Shown piece after piece: positions 23,428 to 35,104 of a stretch of 64,000 bases of DNA (its first letter is position 1; the number at the start of each line of letters is the position of its first letter). The notes beneath the pieces are model-generated. The model had not been told where the DNA came from and made no database searches. It was given only the letters and a program-made list of their open reading frames with translations. Source of the stretch: Avena insularis (Eukaryota; Streptophyta; Magnoliopsida; Poales; Poaceae); the NCBI GenBank assembly GCA_023614405.1, contig CM042694.1:88829285-88893284 (forward strand), in the 5' to 3' direction. The translations under genes and the position numbers were made by a program.

Positions 23428-26097
23428 ATGGGTAAGTCTCGTGATGGCAAGGTTCCTATTTTACCATCCACTACAAGAAGAGGTACGGTTCTGAACACCT
23501 CTGTTGCTCTTGATTCACCATCTGTTATGAGTAAGCTCGTTACACCACCACATACACATGCTACACACACTGCTACTACTGCTGAATCTGAAACTTCTGA
23601 TACTTATGATGTTGCTTCTACTTTGCTTGATAAGAGTGGTTCATTAGGTCATTTCTTAGATGCTACGATTGCTAGAACTATAGCTGGAAATACTGAAACT
23701 CTTAATGAAGACACTACTACACCTGTTAGTTCACCTGAGTCTAGTGAGAGTTATGATATTGAAGATGGTTATGTTGAGATGACCGATGAATTTATTAAAG
23801 AATGTAAAAACACCCATGATAGGAGCGCTGCTAAGAGTCTCCTTGAGAGGCGTACTATTAGACCCAAATTGTCTCCTGTTGCTAAGTTTGCTGCTTCTCC
23901 CATAAATATTAAACATAAAGATTATGATTTCTCTCTCGATCTATCTTACATAGCTATTGTTGAGAAAGAACCTTTTTGTGGGACTAAGAATGAGAGTGCG
24001 GTAGCACATATGAATGAACTTTCTACCATGAGTGGCTTGTTTTTTGATGATATTAAGATGCGTACTTACTTTGTTGCTAAGATTTTCCCCTTTTCATTGA
24101 AAGGAGAAGCTAAGACTTGGTTTAGTAATTTACCTCCTAGATCTATTGATAGCCCTGATTGCTTGATTAGTACTTTCCTGCAGAAATATTTTCCTCCTAG
24201 TGCTAGACATGCTATTTTGCAGGAACTTTTTGATTTTAAACAGGGAGAAAAAGAGGTATTGCCCGAATCTTGGGCAAGGTTTTGTGCTTTGATTCATGCA
24301 CAGGCTGGAAGTCCATTACCTAAGAATGAACTACTTTATATATTTTATAATGGACTAACCGAAGAATCTAGGACATACCTAGATAGTTGTGCTGATTGTG
24401 TTTTCAGGAGTAGGACTCCCAAGGAAGCTGAGGAATTAATGGCTAAAATAAGCAAGAATTATGAAGATTGGACTCCTCCTAAACAAGCTATGCCTGAAGT
24501 AATTGTACCTGAACCATCTATTCCGGTGCCTATTCCAACATCAAAGAAGAGGGGAGTTATTGAATTAAATGATGAAGTGATGAAGGAAGCTAAGAAATGT
24601 CTTAAGGAGAAGGGAATTAAAACTACAGATGTCAAGAATTTACTTCCTATAGAAGAATTATGTAAGCCTATTCCCTATTCACCCACTATTGAGGTACACT
24701 CTCTCCAACACTTTGATGAAGGTGATATCCCTTACTCTAAACCTCAATGCTTAGAAGAATTCGATATCTTTATTGTTAAGCAAGATAACTTTAATAAAAG
24801 GGTGCAAAATCATCTAATGGAAAACACTAGAGCTATTGTTGAGTTGAAAGATATTGTGGAAAGAACTTCTAATGATGTTAAAATGATTGTTAAACACTTT
24901 CAAATGGTTCAAACTCAAATAGATCAACTCGTTAAAGTGCAAAATGACTTGCTATTTAATGCTGCTAAAGAAAAACATGCTTATGAAATCAGAACTAGAA
25001 GTGGTGCTGCTACCCAGGATCCTCTATATCCTGAGGGGCATCCCAAAAGAATTGAGCAAGATTCTCAACAAGCTGAAAATAGTGGTTATACTCGTAAGAA
25101 AAGGAAAAAGAAACATAAAACTATTGTAGAACCCTCTGAACCTGCTATAGATCCTAATAGTATATATATCTCTGATGCTGAAACTGAAAGTGGTAATGAA
25201 GAAAATGAAGTTCCTAATGAAGAAAAGGTTGAAGAAGAACCTGAAAACCACACTAAGACTACTAAATACACCAAAGAAGATTTTATTGCTAAGAAACATG
25301 GTAGTGAAAGAGAACATTGGGTCCAAAAACCTATGCCTTTCCCTGATAAGAAACACAAGTCAAAGGAACATGAACACTATAATAAGTTTTGTGAGTGGAT
25401 GAAGCCTTTATTCTTGCAAATTCCTTTGACTGATGCTATTAAATTGCCTCCTTACTCAAAGTATATGAAGGACATTGTCTCGAATAAAAGGAAGATCCCT
25501 AATGAAGAAATCTCTACTTTGCTTGCTAATTATTCCTTCACTGGTAAGGTTCCTAAGAAACTTGGAGACCCAGGGATTCCAACTATCCCTTGCTCTATTA
25601 AGAACAGTTATGTTAGAACTGCTTTGTGTGATTTGGGAGCTGGAGTTAGTGTTATGTCTTTCTCTCTCTATAAAAGGCTTCAGCTTGAAAAATTGATACC
25701 AACTGATATATCTTTGCAAATGGCTGATAAGTCCACCACTATTCCTGTGGGTATATTTGAGGATGTACCTATCCAGGTGGCTCATAATTGCTTGATATTA
25801 ACTGATTTTGTTGTGCTTGAAATGCCTGAAGATGATAATATGTCTATTATTCTTGGGAGACCTTTTCTTAATACTGCAGGAGCTGTTATTAATTGTAATC
25901 AAGGAAAGGTGACCTTCAATGTTAATGACAAGGAACATACTGTCTATTTCCCCAAGAAGATTGAAAGGACTTATGGTCTAAATTCAATTGAACATGTTGA
26001 AGGCATTCAAGTTGGAGAAATATATTGTCCCATACCAAGAGAAAAATTTGAAACTATTATGATTGGGACCATTGCTATCAAGGTTGAGGTAACATAA
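23428..26097 (+). CDS. gag: Athila-type Gag with C-terminal aspartic protease
   Basis: Open frame of 889 codons, intact. ATG lies about 90 bp after the LTR (MGKSRDGKVPILPSTTRRG). Residues about 190-340 form the retrotransposon gag core (LKGEAKTWFSNLPP, then ARFCALIHAQAGSPLP). A charged middle part follows (about 380-640), with Lys-rich runs (TRKKRKKKHK). Residues about 730-850 are an aspartic protease of the Athila kind: LCDLGAGVSVMSFSLY holds the active-site DLGA, and SIILGRPFLNTAGAVIN is the second conserved loop. The frame stops cleanly, with no RT following. In autonomous Athila elements the polyprotein continues into RT. The product would form particles and cleave itself; polymerase would have to come in trans. 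Confidence 0.9.
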   Translation: MGKSRDGKVPILPSTTRRGTVLNTSVALDSPSVMSKLVTPPHTHATHTATTAESETSDTYDVASTLLDKSGSLGHFLDATIARTIAGNTETLNEDTTTPVSSPESSESYDIEDGYVEMTDEFIKECKNTHDRSAAKSLLERRTIRPKLSPVAKFAASPINIKHKDYDFSLDLSYIAIVEKEPFCGTKNESAVAHMNELSTMSGLFFDDIKMRTYFVAKIFPFSLKGEAKTWFSNLPPRSIDSPDCLISTFLQKYFPPSARHAILQELFDFKQGEKEVLPESWARFCALIHAQAGSPLPKNELLYIFYNGLTEESRTYLDSCADCVFRSRTPKEAEELMAKISKNYEDWTPPKQAMPEVIVPEPSIPVPIPTSKKRGVIELNDEVMKEAKKCLKEKGIKTTDVKNLLPIEELCKPIPYSPTIEVHSLQHFDEGDIPYSKPQCLEEFDIFIVKQDNFNKRVQNHLMENTRAIVELKDIVERTSNDVKMIVKHFQMVQTQIDQLVKVQNDLLFNAAKEKHAYEIRTRSGAATQDPLYPEGHPKRIEQDSQQAENSGYTRKKRKKKHKTIVEPSEPAIDPNSIYISDAETESGNEENEVPNEEKVEEEPENHTKTTKYTKEDFIAKKHGSEREHWVQKPMPFPDKKHKSKEHEHYNKFCEWMKPLFLQIPLTDAIKLPPYSKYMKDIVSNKRKIPNEEISTLLANYSFTGKVPKKLGDPGIPTIPCSIKNSYVRTALCDLGAGVSVMSFSLYKRLQLEKLIPTDISLQMADKSTTIPVGIFEDVPIQVAHNCLILTDFVVLEMPEDDNMSIILGRPFLNTAGAVINCNQGKVTFNVNDKEHTVYFPKKIERTYGLNSIEHVEGIQVGEIYCPIPREKFETIMIGTIAIKVEVT

Positions 26098-26951
26098 TCA
26101 TTAGTGGAATACAAAGTTTTGTCTCATATGCAATTGTTTTGGTAGCAAGACTTGATCAACCTTGCTAACAAAAGGATTCCATTGAACAAAACAATGTTTT
26201 CATTATGATTATCCCCGTTATTTCTATCCTTTGCATTTTAGTTTTTGCTTTCATTTAGTTTTCTTTGTGTTGTTAGTTTGCTTGCATGCTAGAACTTCTG
26301 TAGTTCTAGCCTTTTTTTGTCTTTGCATCATGTTTCCAAAAAGAAAAAAAAATCTGCCTGTCAGAAAAATCATTCTTCTATTTCTGAAAAATGCCCAAAA
26401 ATAAAGTGTCTCGAAAAATTTCAGAAAATTCATATTAAATTTTTACGTGAAAAAACGGGCAGAGGAGTACCTGGTAGGTACCAGGGGGCCCACCAGGCAG
26501 GCACACCACATGGTGGCGCGGCCAGACCTGGGTGGCGCCATGCCCTGGTGTGGGCCACCCCTGGCCCCCCACTACCTCTCTCTCCTGCCACTTTCTTCTC
26601 TCTCCCGAGTAAGCTCCAGTTCATAGCTCAAAATCGTGTTCTTTCTGTGATTGCTCTCGATTTCTTCGATCTCTTTGCTCAGCCCGTCTTTCTTGCTGAA
26701 ATTTGGAGCAATTGTTCCTTGGTATGTGACTCCTCCCCTTGTCCAAGTAGATTTGTGTTTAGTGGATTATATGTTGAGTATTTTGCTGCTGTAGGGGACT
26801 GGTTATGAGAGCTTGTAAGCTTGTTTGATGCCTAGAGATATAGTTTTGATGCATGTTTAGGCCTCTTGCAAGTCCATATGAGTAGAATCCTTTATTATAT
26901 TTACTTTGCAATCACTTGTTTAATAGGTGTTTAAATTTCAGAATACCAAGC
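26098..26951 (+). other. Spacer between the two ORFs of the Athila-like element
   Basis: Contains A-rich runs near 26340 and a GC-rich patch at about 26455-26580. No ORF resembling RT or integrase. The spacer takes the place of the whole pol region. Confidence 0.6.
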
Positions 26952-28060
26952 ATGAACAACCACACTTTTGGAGAGATATTTGAGAGTGCTGCACCTAGGA
27001 GGTCAAGGCCCTCAAGAACAGCCTCTCAAGCTAGGCCATCATACAATGAAGACCTCATTGCATCACGTATTGGCAGTGAAAGAGATGATGGAGATGCTCA
27101 CCCATCCTCTTTCCCTTGTTTTACTTTCTTGCAAGCTGCAGGTATTCTTGATGATTTCTTGCTACTGATTGAGAGGGTTGGTTTGACCTCTTATATGCAA
27201 GATGAGAGTGCACAATACGCTATGCTCACCAAAACTTTTGTTGAGAGCTTCTTACTAACACATCCTATCATTCTACTGTCTCATTTAAGATCTATGATAT
27301 GCCCTTCACCATGCCTTTGGAGAGATTTTGCAGTATTGTAGGTGTGCGTATGACAGGGACCGTGAAGAAAATTCAAGGGCGGCCCGCTGATTTGTTAGAG
27401 CTTTACCGAGGGGTGACCAATGATGATGACCGTGTGGCGCAGCGCGGAAAGATAAGAAATATCCAGCTCCCTGCTCTTAGATACTTTGCATACTACCTTG
27501 CCACTAGTGTTTTGGGTAGGTTGAACACTAGTAATATCTCCAACTATCACTTGGCTTTCCTTGCTGCTGTGCTCAACAATGATACTCGGTACAATCTTGG
27601 CTCTCTTATTGCTCGCTGCCTAGCTGCTAGGGGGCCTATCTATGGGGGCATCATTGCTTCGCGTGTAGTTGACGCATTAGATCTTTCTGTGGCTCCTGAT
27701 GATGTTATGCTAGCACCACAGAGGCTCGACCTTGTTGCCATGAAAACTCATCACTTTGTCACTGCTACCTCTGATTTGAACAATCTAGTATATAGGATGC
27801 TTTTCACTGATGGGGATGAAAGGGAGATCCTTTTGCCCCAGCCTGCTTTGTTCAGTGTTGACAGGAGACCGTGGTCGCGCTCCAAGGAGGAGGTGGACGA
27901 GCAGCTTCGCTTGTTGGGTTTCCACGAGCAGCACCAGGAGGATGTGCCCTCCTATGATTATTCCGCACAATACGGAGGGATGTACTCTGGCTCACACCAG
28001 GACGAGGGTACCTCCTCGTCGTACCCCGGTGGCACTTCATCTTGGCCAGCCTGGGACTGA
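26952..28060 (+). pseudogene. Athila second ORF (ORF1/env-position family), frameshifted
   Basis: Starts MNNHTFGEIFESAAPRRSR at 26952 and stays open to about 27255. It then shifts frame and continues from MPFTMPLERFCSIVGVRM (27299) to a stop at 28058-28060, about 365 codons in all. The central part (LGRLNTSNISNYHLAF, then YNLGSLIARCLAARGPIYGG) resembles the plant-transposon domain of the Athila ORF family, known between pol and the 3' LTR in Athila elements. The C-terminus is Ser/Gly/Tyr-rich. Function in the family is not established; older papers call the position env-like. I see no obvious signal peptide or membrane span. One small indel breaks it. Confidence 0.65.
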
Positions 28061-30283
28061 TACCCACTTAGGCCAAAAGCCTAAGCTTGGGGGAGGTACA
28101 CCGACACCGCACTCATCTCCATATCATGATGCGTCGGTTCTTTGTATATTCATGCTTTCGTTCTCTTTTTAGTTTTCGTTCTTCTTTGCTTTTGCTTTCT
28201 AAAACAAAAAAAGACCAAAAATATTTTTGGTTGTTTCTCTTTGGTTTGCTTCTTCTTTTTGCTTTGGTTTGCGTGTTCCTTTTTGCTTTGTTTGAACTAT
28301 TCGAAAAACCCAAAAAGTTTTTGCTTTGCTTGTTTTTCTCTTTTAGTTTTTGTTTGAAAATCAAAAACACCAAAAATATTTGTCGTTCTTATTTGGTTTT
28401 TGTGAGTTGGCTACAGGGTTCGGCAGTTCTCAGTGGATTATTGGTTTCATATTATTATTCAAGCCACACAAGTGGAGAGCAATAATGAGGATCAATGACA
28501 ACTTGAGGCATGGTAAGAGGCTGGTAACGAACTCTATTTGTCTTCATTTTTGTACATATACTCATCATTGTGAGCTTGCTTAGTCCGTTCATGTAGAGTG
28601 TATGTTTTCTTTGGATGCTTAGTAGTTCTTGCTTTCTTGTGATTAGCTCCAGCTCGCTAATAGTTTGTAGCATGTCTCATGACTGTTTGCTTGCATTACT
28701 CTATTCATAAATTGGTATGACACTGTGGTATCCTCCTCTGAATGTTTCATTTGATCGACTGGGCACATGCTAACGCATACACATGACTGTAATAATCAGT
28801 TAAGCCTTGACGAATTATTTTGCCTTGAAGATCTTAAATCATTTTCGTGCCATGAGTAGTCTTGTTTTGTTGCAAGCATGATAATGACAACTATTGCTCT
28901 CTCGTTTGTCGCTCCCTTACTATTGTTAGCCTTCACTTCCACTGAGTGTTTTACTCACATTTCCAACTCCCTAAACCAAATATTTCCGAAGTGTCCACCA
29001 TACCTACCTATTAGCATTGTTTGCTATCTCCGTGCATATTCAATATGCCTTATTTCTTTCGAATAAAATGTTTGCTTGTTATGGGAAAGTTAGTTAGTAA
29101 AGCTCTCACGAACTTGATGGCACACTTTATTTTCTTGCACTTAATAAACCTGAACCATTGCGTCCTTCTTTGTTGCGCATATGCTTGCGCTTTATGAGTT
29201 GAAGTTAGCAGAACCATGTATCATGGGGACCGCTTTCAGCGCTTCATAGGTACTTTGTACTTAGTTGATATCATGTTCTTTTGCTTACGGATCCCGGCGG
29301 TGTGAAATAAAAGTGGAACTTGTAAGATCATGGAGTTTGTATGTATGTTAGAGAAATGCCTGGGCCACAAGCCTAAGCCATGCCTAATCATGGTGGAAAC
29401 TTGCAGCATAACCGTAATGAGCATTCTATGAAGCATCCTCAATAAAAATCTATGCACATAGTAAATAAAAAGATCACTGAGATTGCTCATTGTCTGCTCG
29501 CCTTGTCATTTTGATTATGAGATAGCTCCTGTATCATATGCAAGGGGTACCCCGTTGGTGGTTCTCTATGATACGTATGTACTTACAATGACAAGAGCTT
29601 ACTTGTGACTAAAGTTGAGTAGCATGAGGATCTGTCTTCATAAGTAAGAGGCATGAGACTTCAATTTATAACTTGTCAAGCATATCCTCTTAGTTATGTC
29701 ACTTTCACCTTAACCACATTAAAGATGTTTATGATAGGGGCAATGAGAGCTCAAAGCTAACAAGTACCATACTTTCAGCATTTGGAAGCTTTTCAAAATT
29801 ATTCAAAACATTTTTCTTCTACTTGTTGAGTCTCCACATATTCTTTGAGCACCTTCTTGAGAGCATTAGTTGTCATTTTTTGTGTTTGTTCCACTACTTG
29901 ATTACTTGTGTTATGACTTTGATGCTTGTATCTTTGATATCTTTACTTCTAGTCATCACTTAAACTTCAGAGGTGCCTTGACATTCATAATCAAAGGCAA
30001 GCGAGATACTACTCTATCATACCTTTCTATGAGCATTGTAATGTTGCTTATGTTTGTGCTTCGTGCTACTTATTATTCTTGAGTTGGAATCTCTTCATAG
30101 CTTGCAATGACTATTAAGTAGACTCAGTTGCATACTCTTTATTATGAATTGTCTAAGTAGTTGATCACATTGCTGAGAATATTTACATCATATGAAGCAA
30201 ATGTGTTCGTGAAAGTTCTTTTATCGCACTCAGTTTTCAACTGAATTGCTTGAGGACAAGCAATAAGCTAAGCTTGGGGGATT
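28061..30283 (+). other. Long 3' non-coding region and polypurine tract
   Basis: About 2.2 kb with only short frames: T-rich at 28130-28400, then mixed. It ends agcttgggggattt directly before the 3' LTR; the tgggggatt run serves as the polypurine tract. A long non-coding stretch before the 3' LTR is common in Athila relatives. Confidence 0.6.
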
Positions 30284-31655
30284 TGATACGTCCAAAACGT
30301 ATCTACTTTCTCGAACACTTTTGCTATTGTTTCTCCTCTATACTTGTGTGATTTGGATGCAACTAATGCGAATTGACGCTGTTTTTAGCAGAATTGCCTT
30401 GGTGTCTACTTTTTGTGCAGAAAATCAACTATCAGGAAAAATCCCGGAAAATATGCCAAAAATCCTATTTTACCCGAAGACTCCAGGAGCCAGAATACGA
30501 GACGGAGAAGAGCCAGGGGTGGCCACACCACCTGGCGCTGGAGCCAGGCCAGTGCCGAGGTGGTGTGGGCCCCCCAAGCACCCCTCGACCTCTCTCTTCG
30601 CCTATAAGGAGCCTTCTGACCTAAAAACTTAGGGGGTTGACGTTTTTCCGAAGGAGTTACCTTCACGCCACCACCAGATTCCACAAACTTGACACCGAAA
30701 CTCCGTTCGGCACCTCGGGACGGGAATTGGAGGAGATCATCGCCATCATCATCACCATCGCTTCTCCATCGACCATCCATGTTTCCCCCATCTATGGGTG
30801 AGTAATCCCCCTGTAGGCTATGGGGATGGTAGGGATTGGATGAGATCGTTCATGTAATGGCATCAGATTGTTAGGGCATAGTGCCTAGTATCTCTATTAG
30901 TGCTTTATGACTTTGTTGCAACCTTGTTGTGCTTAATGCTTGTCACTAGGGCCCGAGTGCCATGATTTCAGATCTGAACTTATTATTGATTCATCATGAT
31001 AGTATTGTTTTTGGTCTTATCTACAAGTTGTTTACACACGTCGTTGTCCGGAACCTATGGTCCCGGCGATGTAAATCGGGGTAGCCGGAAGGGAAAGGCT
31101 TTGATGTGAGGATCACGTGTGTTCACGGAGTGTTAATGTTTTGCTCCGGTGCTTTATTAAAAGGAGCACCTTAATTGCCAGTAGTTCCCTAGAGGCCCCG
31201 CTGCAAACGAGCTGGCAGGACAAAAGATGTTGTGCAAGTTCTCATTGCGAGCACGTATGACTATATATGGAACACATGCCTAGGATTATCTAGTACTTGG
31301 ATGCTTTATCTTATTTATCTGCAATTGGCCTATGTTCTGATTGCTATGTGAATTGTCTTGTCCATGCAACACCCGTCCATCCATCCCTATGCCTACCGCA
31401 CTCAAATCTCACTGTTTACTGCTTTTGTTACTATTGTCTTTACTTTACTACTGCTGTTACTTTACTATTCCTACTACAAAACTGTTGCTACTGATAAACT
31501 GCTGTGAGCAAGATTGTTTCTAGGTGCAGCTGAATTCACAACTCAGTTGTTAAGACTGATAAGTATTCTTTGGCTCCCCTTGTGTCGAATCAATAAATTG
31601 GGTTTCACTTCCCTCGAAAATACTGCGATACACCCCCTATACTTGTGGGTCATCA
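30284..31655 (+). repeat. 3' LTR of the Athila-like element (1372 bp)
   Basis: Matches the 5' LTR along its length, but the GC-rich stretch at about 30500-30740 differs by several small deletions and substitutions (for example ggcacctcggg here, ggcaccctgccggg in the 5' LTR). Confidence 0.92.
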
Positions 31656-33702
31656 GAGGCCAGCTAAGTTCTCCTCTGCACCTGAGCCCATGGTTGCTCT
31701 CGACTGGCTTCGTTCAGTGAACAAGGACTTGGTGACCATTGGTTGCACTGATGCTGAGAAGGTGAGGTTTGCTGCTCACTTACTGGAGGGATCAACTGTT
31801 TCATGGTGGGATGCTTTCCAGATCACCCACCCGCTGGATACAGTCACCTGGGCTATGTTCGAGGAAGGATTCAGGACGAACCACGTATCCGCCGGGACCA
31901 TGAGCCTGAAGAGGAAGGAATTCCGCAACCTGCGCCAAACAAACCGCACTGTGGCGGATTACATAGAGGAGTTCAACAATCTCTCTCGCTATGCCCCTGA
32001 GGATGTGGACACTGATGCCAAGAGGAGGGAGAGGTTCCTGGATGGTCTCAGTGATGAGCTCTCACTTCAGCTATCCGTGGTTTATTGCCCGACGTTTCAG
32101 GAGTTGATGGATAAGGCCAGGATTCTGGAAGGGAAGCAACAGCAGGTGGAGCGACACAAGAGGAAGAACAACAATCACTCCTCAGGATCACACCACCGTG
32201 CACGCGTCTCTTATGATGGACACTCTGGACATTCTAGGCATGGCGGAGATGACCGCAGTCACCGTGGAAGCAATGGACATTGCCACGATGGTCATAGGAG
32301 TGACAATCACCACCGTGGAGGAAATGACCGCCACCATAATGGTCACAGGAGCCACCACAGCAACTCTGGGAGGAACAATGGACATGACTATGTGAGCAAG
32401 AAGGACCTCAGCAATGTGGAGTGCTACAAATGCAAGAAGCTGGGTCACTATGCAAGTACCTGCCTGGAGAAGAACACGGGAGTGGGACCCAAGCTTGGAC
32501 CCAACCAGAAGGCGAATGTGAACCATGTGAATGTGGAGGAAATCCGTGATGAGCCAGATCTCGTGATTGGTAAGTTTCCAATCGATTCCCATATTGCACT
32601 TGTTCTATTTGATACTGGCGCATCGCATCCATTCATATCACGGGGATTTGTGGATAAACATAAGTTAGCCACTGAGTCACTAAAAGGGACTATTAGAGTG
32701 AGCTCACCAGGAGGAGAGATGCTAGCTAGTAAGGGATGTCGTGATCTTACCATAGGAATTGGAGCACACAGCTTCCCAGCACATTTGGTAGTTTTGGAGT
32801 CGCAAGGACTAGATGTAATACTGGGCATGGATTGGTTGTCCGAGCATGATAGCCAGATAGATTGTGGACAACGTGACATCTCTCTTAGGACACCACGAGG
32901 CATAAAGATTAAGTTCAAGTCAGCAGCACGTCTTGACGGTACTAAGGTGAACTCTCTTAAGGGGGTTAGCATGGACACCGTACCCGTAGTGAAGGAATAC
33001 CCCGATGTGTTTCCGGAAGAACTACCAGGGATGCCACCTGACAGGGACGTGGAGTTTCTTATTGACTTGATGCCGGGAACAGGACCGATAGCCAAGAGGT
33101 CGTACAAGATGGATGTGGATGAGCTAAAGGAATTAAAGAAGCAACTTAGGGAACAGTTGGACAAGGGATTCATTCAACCAAGTTCTTTATCTTGGGGTGC
33201 GCCTGTTCTATTCATGGAGAAGAAGGATAGTAGTAAGAGGCTGGTGGTAGACTATCGCTCGCTTAATGAGGTTACCATCAAGAATAAATATCCTCTACCC
33301 AATATAAATGACTTATTCAATCAGTTGAAGGGAGCAAAGGTATTTTCCAAGATCAATCTAAGATCAAGGTATTTCCAATTGAAGATCCGTGAGCAGGACA
33401 TACCAAAGACCGCCTTCACCACTAGGTATGGTCTATATGAATATACGGTTATGTCTTTTGGACTAACAAATGCTCCAGCATATTTTATGACCATGATGAA
33501 CAAGGTATTCATGGAGTACTTGGATAAATTTGTCGTGGTGTTCATCGATGACATATTGATATATTCTAAAGATGACAATGAGCATGAGAAGCATTTGCGC
33601 CTAATTATGGAGAAGCTGAGAGAGCATAAACTGTATGCTAAGTTCAGCGTGCGAGTTTTGGTTGAACACTGTGGGATTCCTAGGACACATAGTGTCAGGT
33701 GA
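31656..33702 (+). pseudogene. gag-pol: Tekay-like gag C-terminus, protease and RT
   Basis: Resumes gag after the Athila insertion ([34 protein letters not shown] is the gag core). A His/Gly-rich linker leads to a CCHC knuckle, [14 protein letters not shown] (32422-32463). Protease follows with [12 protein letters not shown] (about 32605-32640) and [14 protein letters not shown] begins near 33000 ([20 protein letters not shown]), with [20 protein letters not shown] and the catalytic FIDDILIYS (33541-33567). The frame breaks at about 33645-33655 by a short deletion and continues in the next frame. The usual RT motif reads [12 protein letters not shown] rather than the common IDLRSGYHQ, so residues are worn as well. 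All functions belong to retrotransposon replication. Confidence 0.88.
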
Positions 33703-35104
33703 AGGAGTTGCAGTTGATCCAAGCAAGGTGGCGTCAGTTACAGAATGGGAGTCACCAAAGAATGTGGGAGATATTAGGAGCTTCTTGGGACTTGCCGGAT
33801 ATTACAGGAGGTTTATAGAAAACTTCTCCAAGGTTGCGAAGCCAATGACTGAGTTATTAAAGAAAGAGAAAAGGTTTGAGTGGACGGAAGAGTGCGAAGC
33901 TAGTTTCCAGGAGCTGAAGCAACGCCTAGTGATCGCACCTATCCTGTGTTTTCCAGATATACAGAAGGATTTCCAAGTGTATTGTGATGCCTCTCGTCAA
34001 GGACTGGGTAGTGTACTGATGCAGGATGGGAGAGTGGTATCCTATGCCTCGCGCCAACTCAAACACCACGAGAGGAACTACCCCACGCATGACTTGGAAT
34101 TAGCGTCAGTTGTGCACGTGCTTAAGGTATGGAGGCACTACCTGATGGGTAAGCATTGTGATGTGTTTACAGATCACAAGAGCTTGAAATACATATTCAC
34201 ACAGAAGGAGCTGAATATGAGGCAAAGAAGATGGTTGGAGCTCATAAAGGACTATGACATGAGTCTGCAATATCATCCCGGAAAGGCTAATGTTGTAGCA
34301 GATGCGCTAAGCCGCAAGGTGTATGCTAATGGTTTGACCGTGGGAGAGTTACCCAAGAATTTGTGTGAGCAATTCAAGGATCTTAGATTGGAGATAGTAT
34401 CTGAGGGATATTTAGCAACAATGGAAATCAAGCCAACACTTCAGGATAAAATTTGTGAAGCTCAGAAGGAGGATACTGAACTGAGGAGAGTGAAGGAAAA
34501 CATAACCAAGGGAAAGGCGGAAGGATTTCGCGAATATGAACAAGGAGCACTATGGTATGGAGATCGTTTGTGCGTGCCCAACGATCAGGAGATTAGGAAG
34601 TTGATTCTCCAGAAAGCCCATGACTCGCCATACTCCATACATCCTGGTAACACAAAGATGTACATGGATTTGAAGGAAAGGTATTGGTGGGTTAATATGA
34701 AGGGAGATATCGCAGAGTATATTACCTTATGTGATGTGTGTAGTAGAGTAAAGGCTGAGCACCAAAAGCCAGCGGGGTTGCTACAGCCATTGCCGATACC
34801 TGATTGGAAGTGGGATAGAGTTGGAATGGATTTTATCACAGGACTGCCCAGGACGAGGTCAGGATACGACTCTATTTGGGTAGTGGTTGATCACTTAACC
34901 AAGGTAGCCCTCTTTATACCCGTGAAGACCACTTACACTAGTGCAAAGTTAGCCAAGATCTACATGAACAGAATTGTGTGCCTGCATGGAGTTCCTAAGA
35001 GCATCGTGTCGGATAGAGGCACCCAATTGACCTCTCACTTTTGGCGCCAGCTACATGAGTCATTGGGAACGAGGTTGGAATTTAGCACGACGTTCCACCC
35101 CTAG
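33650..35104 (+). pseudogene. pol: Tekay-like RT end, RNase H and integrase core
   Basis: After the frameshift the polyprotein goes on ([17 protein letters not shown], then FLGLAGYYRRFIENF). RNase H: VYCDASRQGLGSVLMQ, with ELASVVHVLKVWRHYL and FTDHKSLKYIF. HPGKANVVADALSRK marks its end. Integrase: zinc-binding CDVCSRVKAEHQKP, catalytic GMDFITGLP, and SDRGTQLTSHFW. A TAG at 35102-35104 follows FSTTFHP, where chromovirus integrases normally have Gln, so this is a nonsense mutation. Confidence 0.88.

Larger units (their letters stand above)
21950..31655 (+). mobile_element. Non-autonomous Athila-like Ty3/Gypsy element
   Basis: LTRs at 21950-23338 and 30284-31655 both start TGATACGTCCAAAACG and end GTGGGTCATCA. 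The flanking 5-mers are gaagc (21945-21949) and gaggc (31656-31660), a target duplication with one change. The primer site fits tRNA-Asp. Inside are a gag-protease ORF and a second ORF at the Athila ORF/env-like position, but no RT, RNase H or integrase, so mobility would need enzymes from a relative. I recognise the LTR start as common in Triticeae genomes (Sabrina/WHAM-like group); the exact family name is not certain. Confidence 0.9.

Noticed and set aside
26316..26808. Plus-strand ORF of 163 codons between the Athila ORFs
   Set aside because: Begins in an A-rich run, has no similarity to RT or to the second ORF and overlaps a GC-rich spacer patch.
32188..33173. Minus-strand ORFs of 134 and 241 codons
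   Set aside because: Antisense to gag knuckle, protease and RT of the chromovirus.
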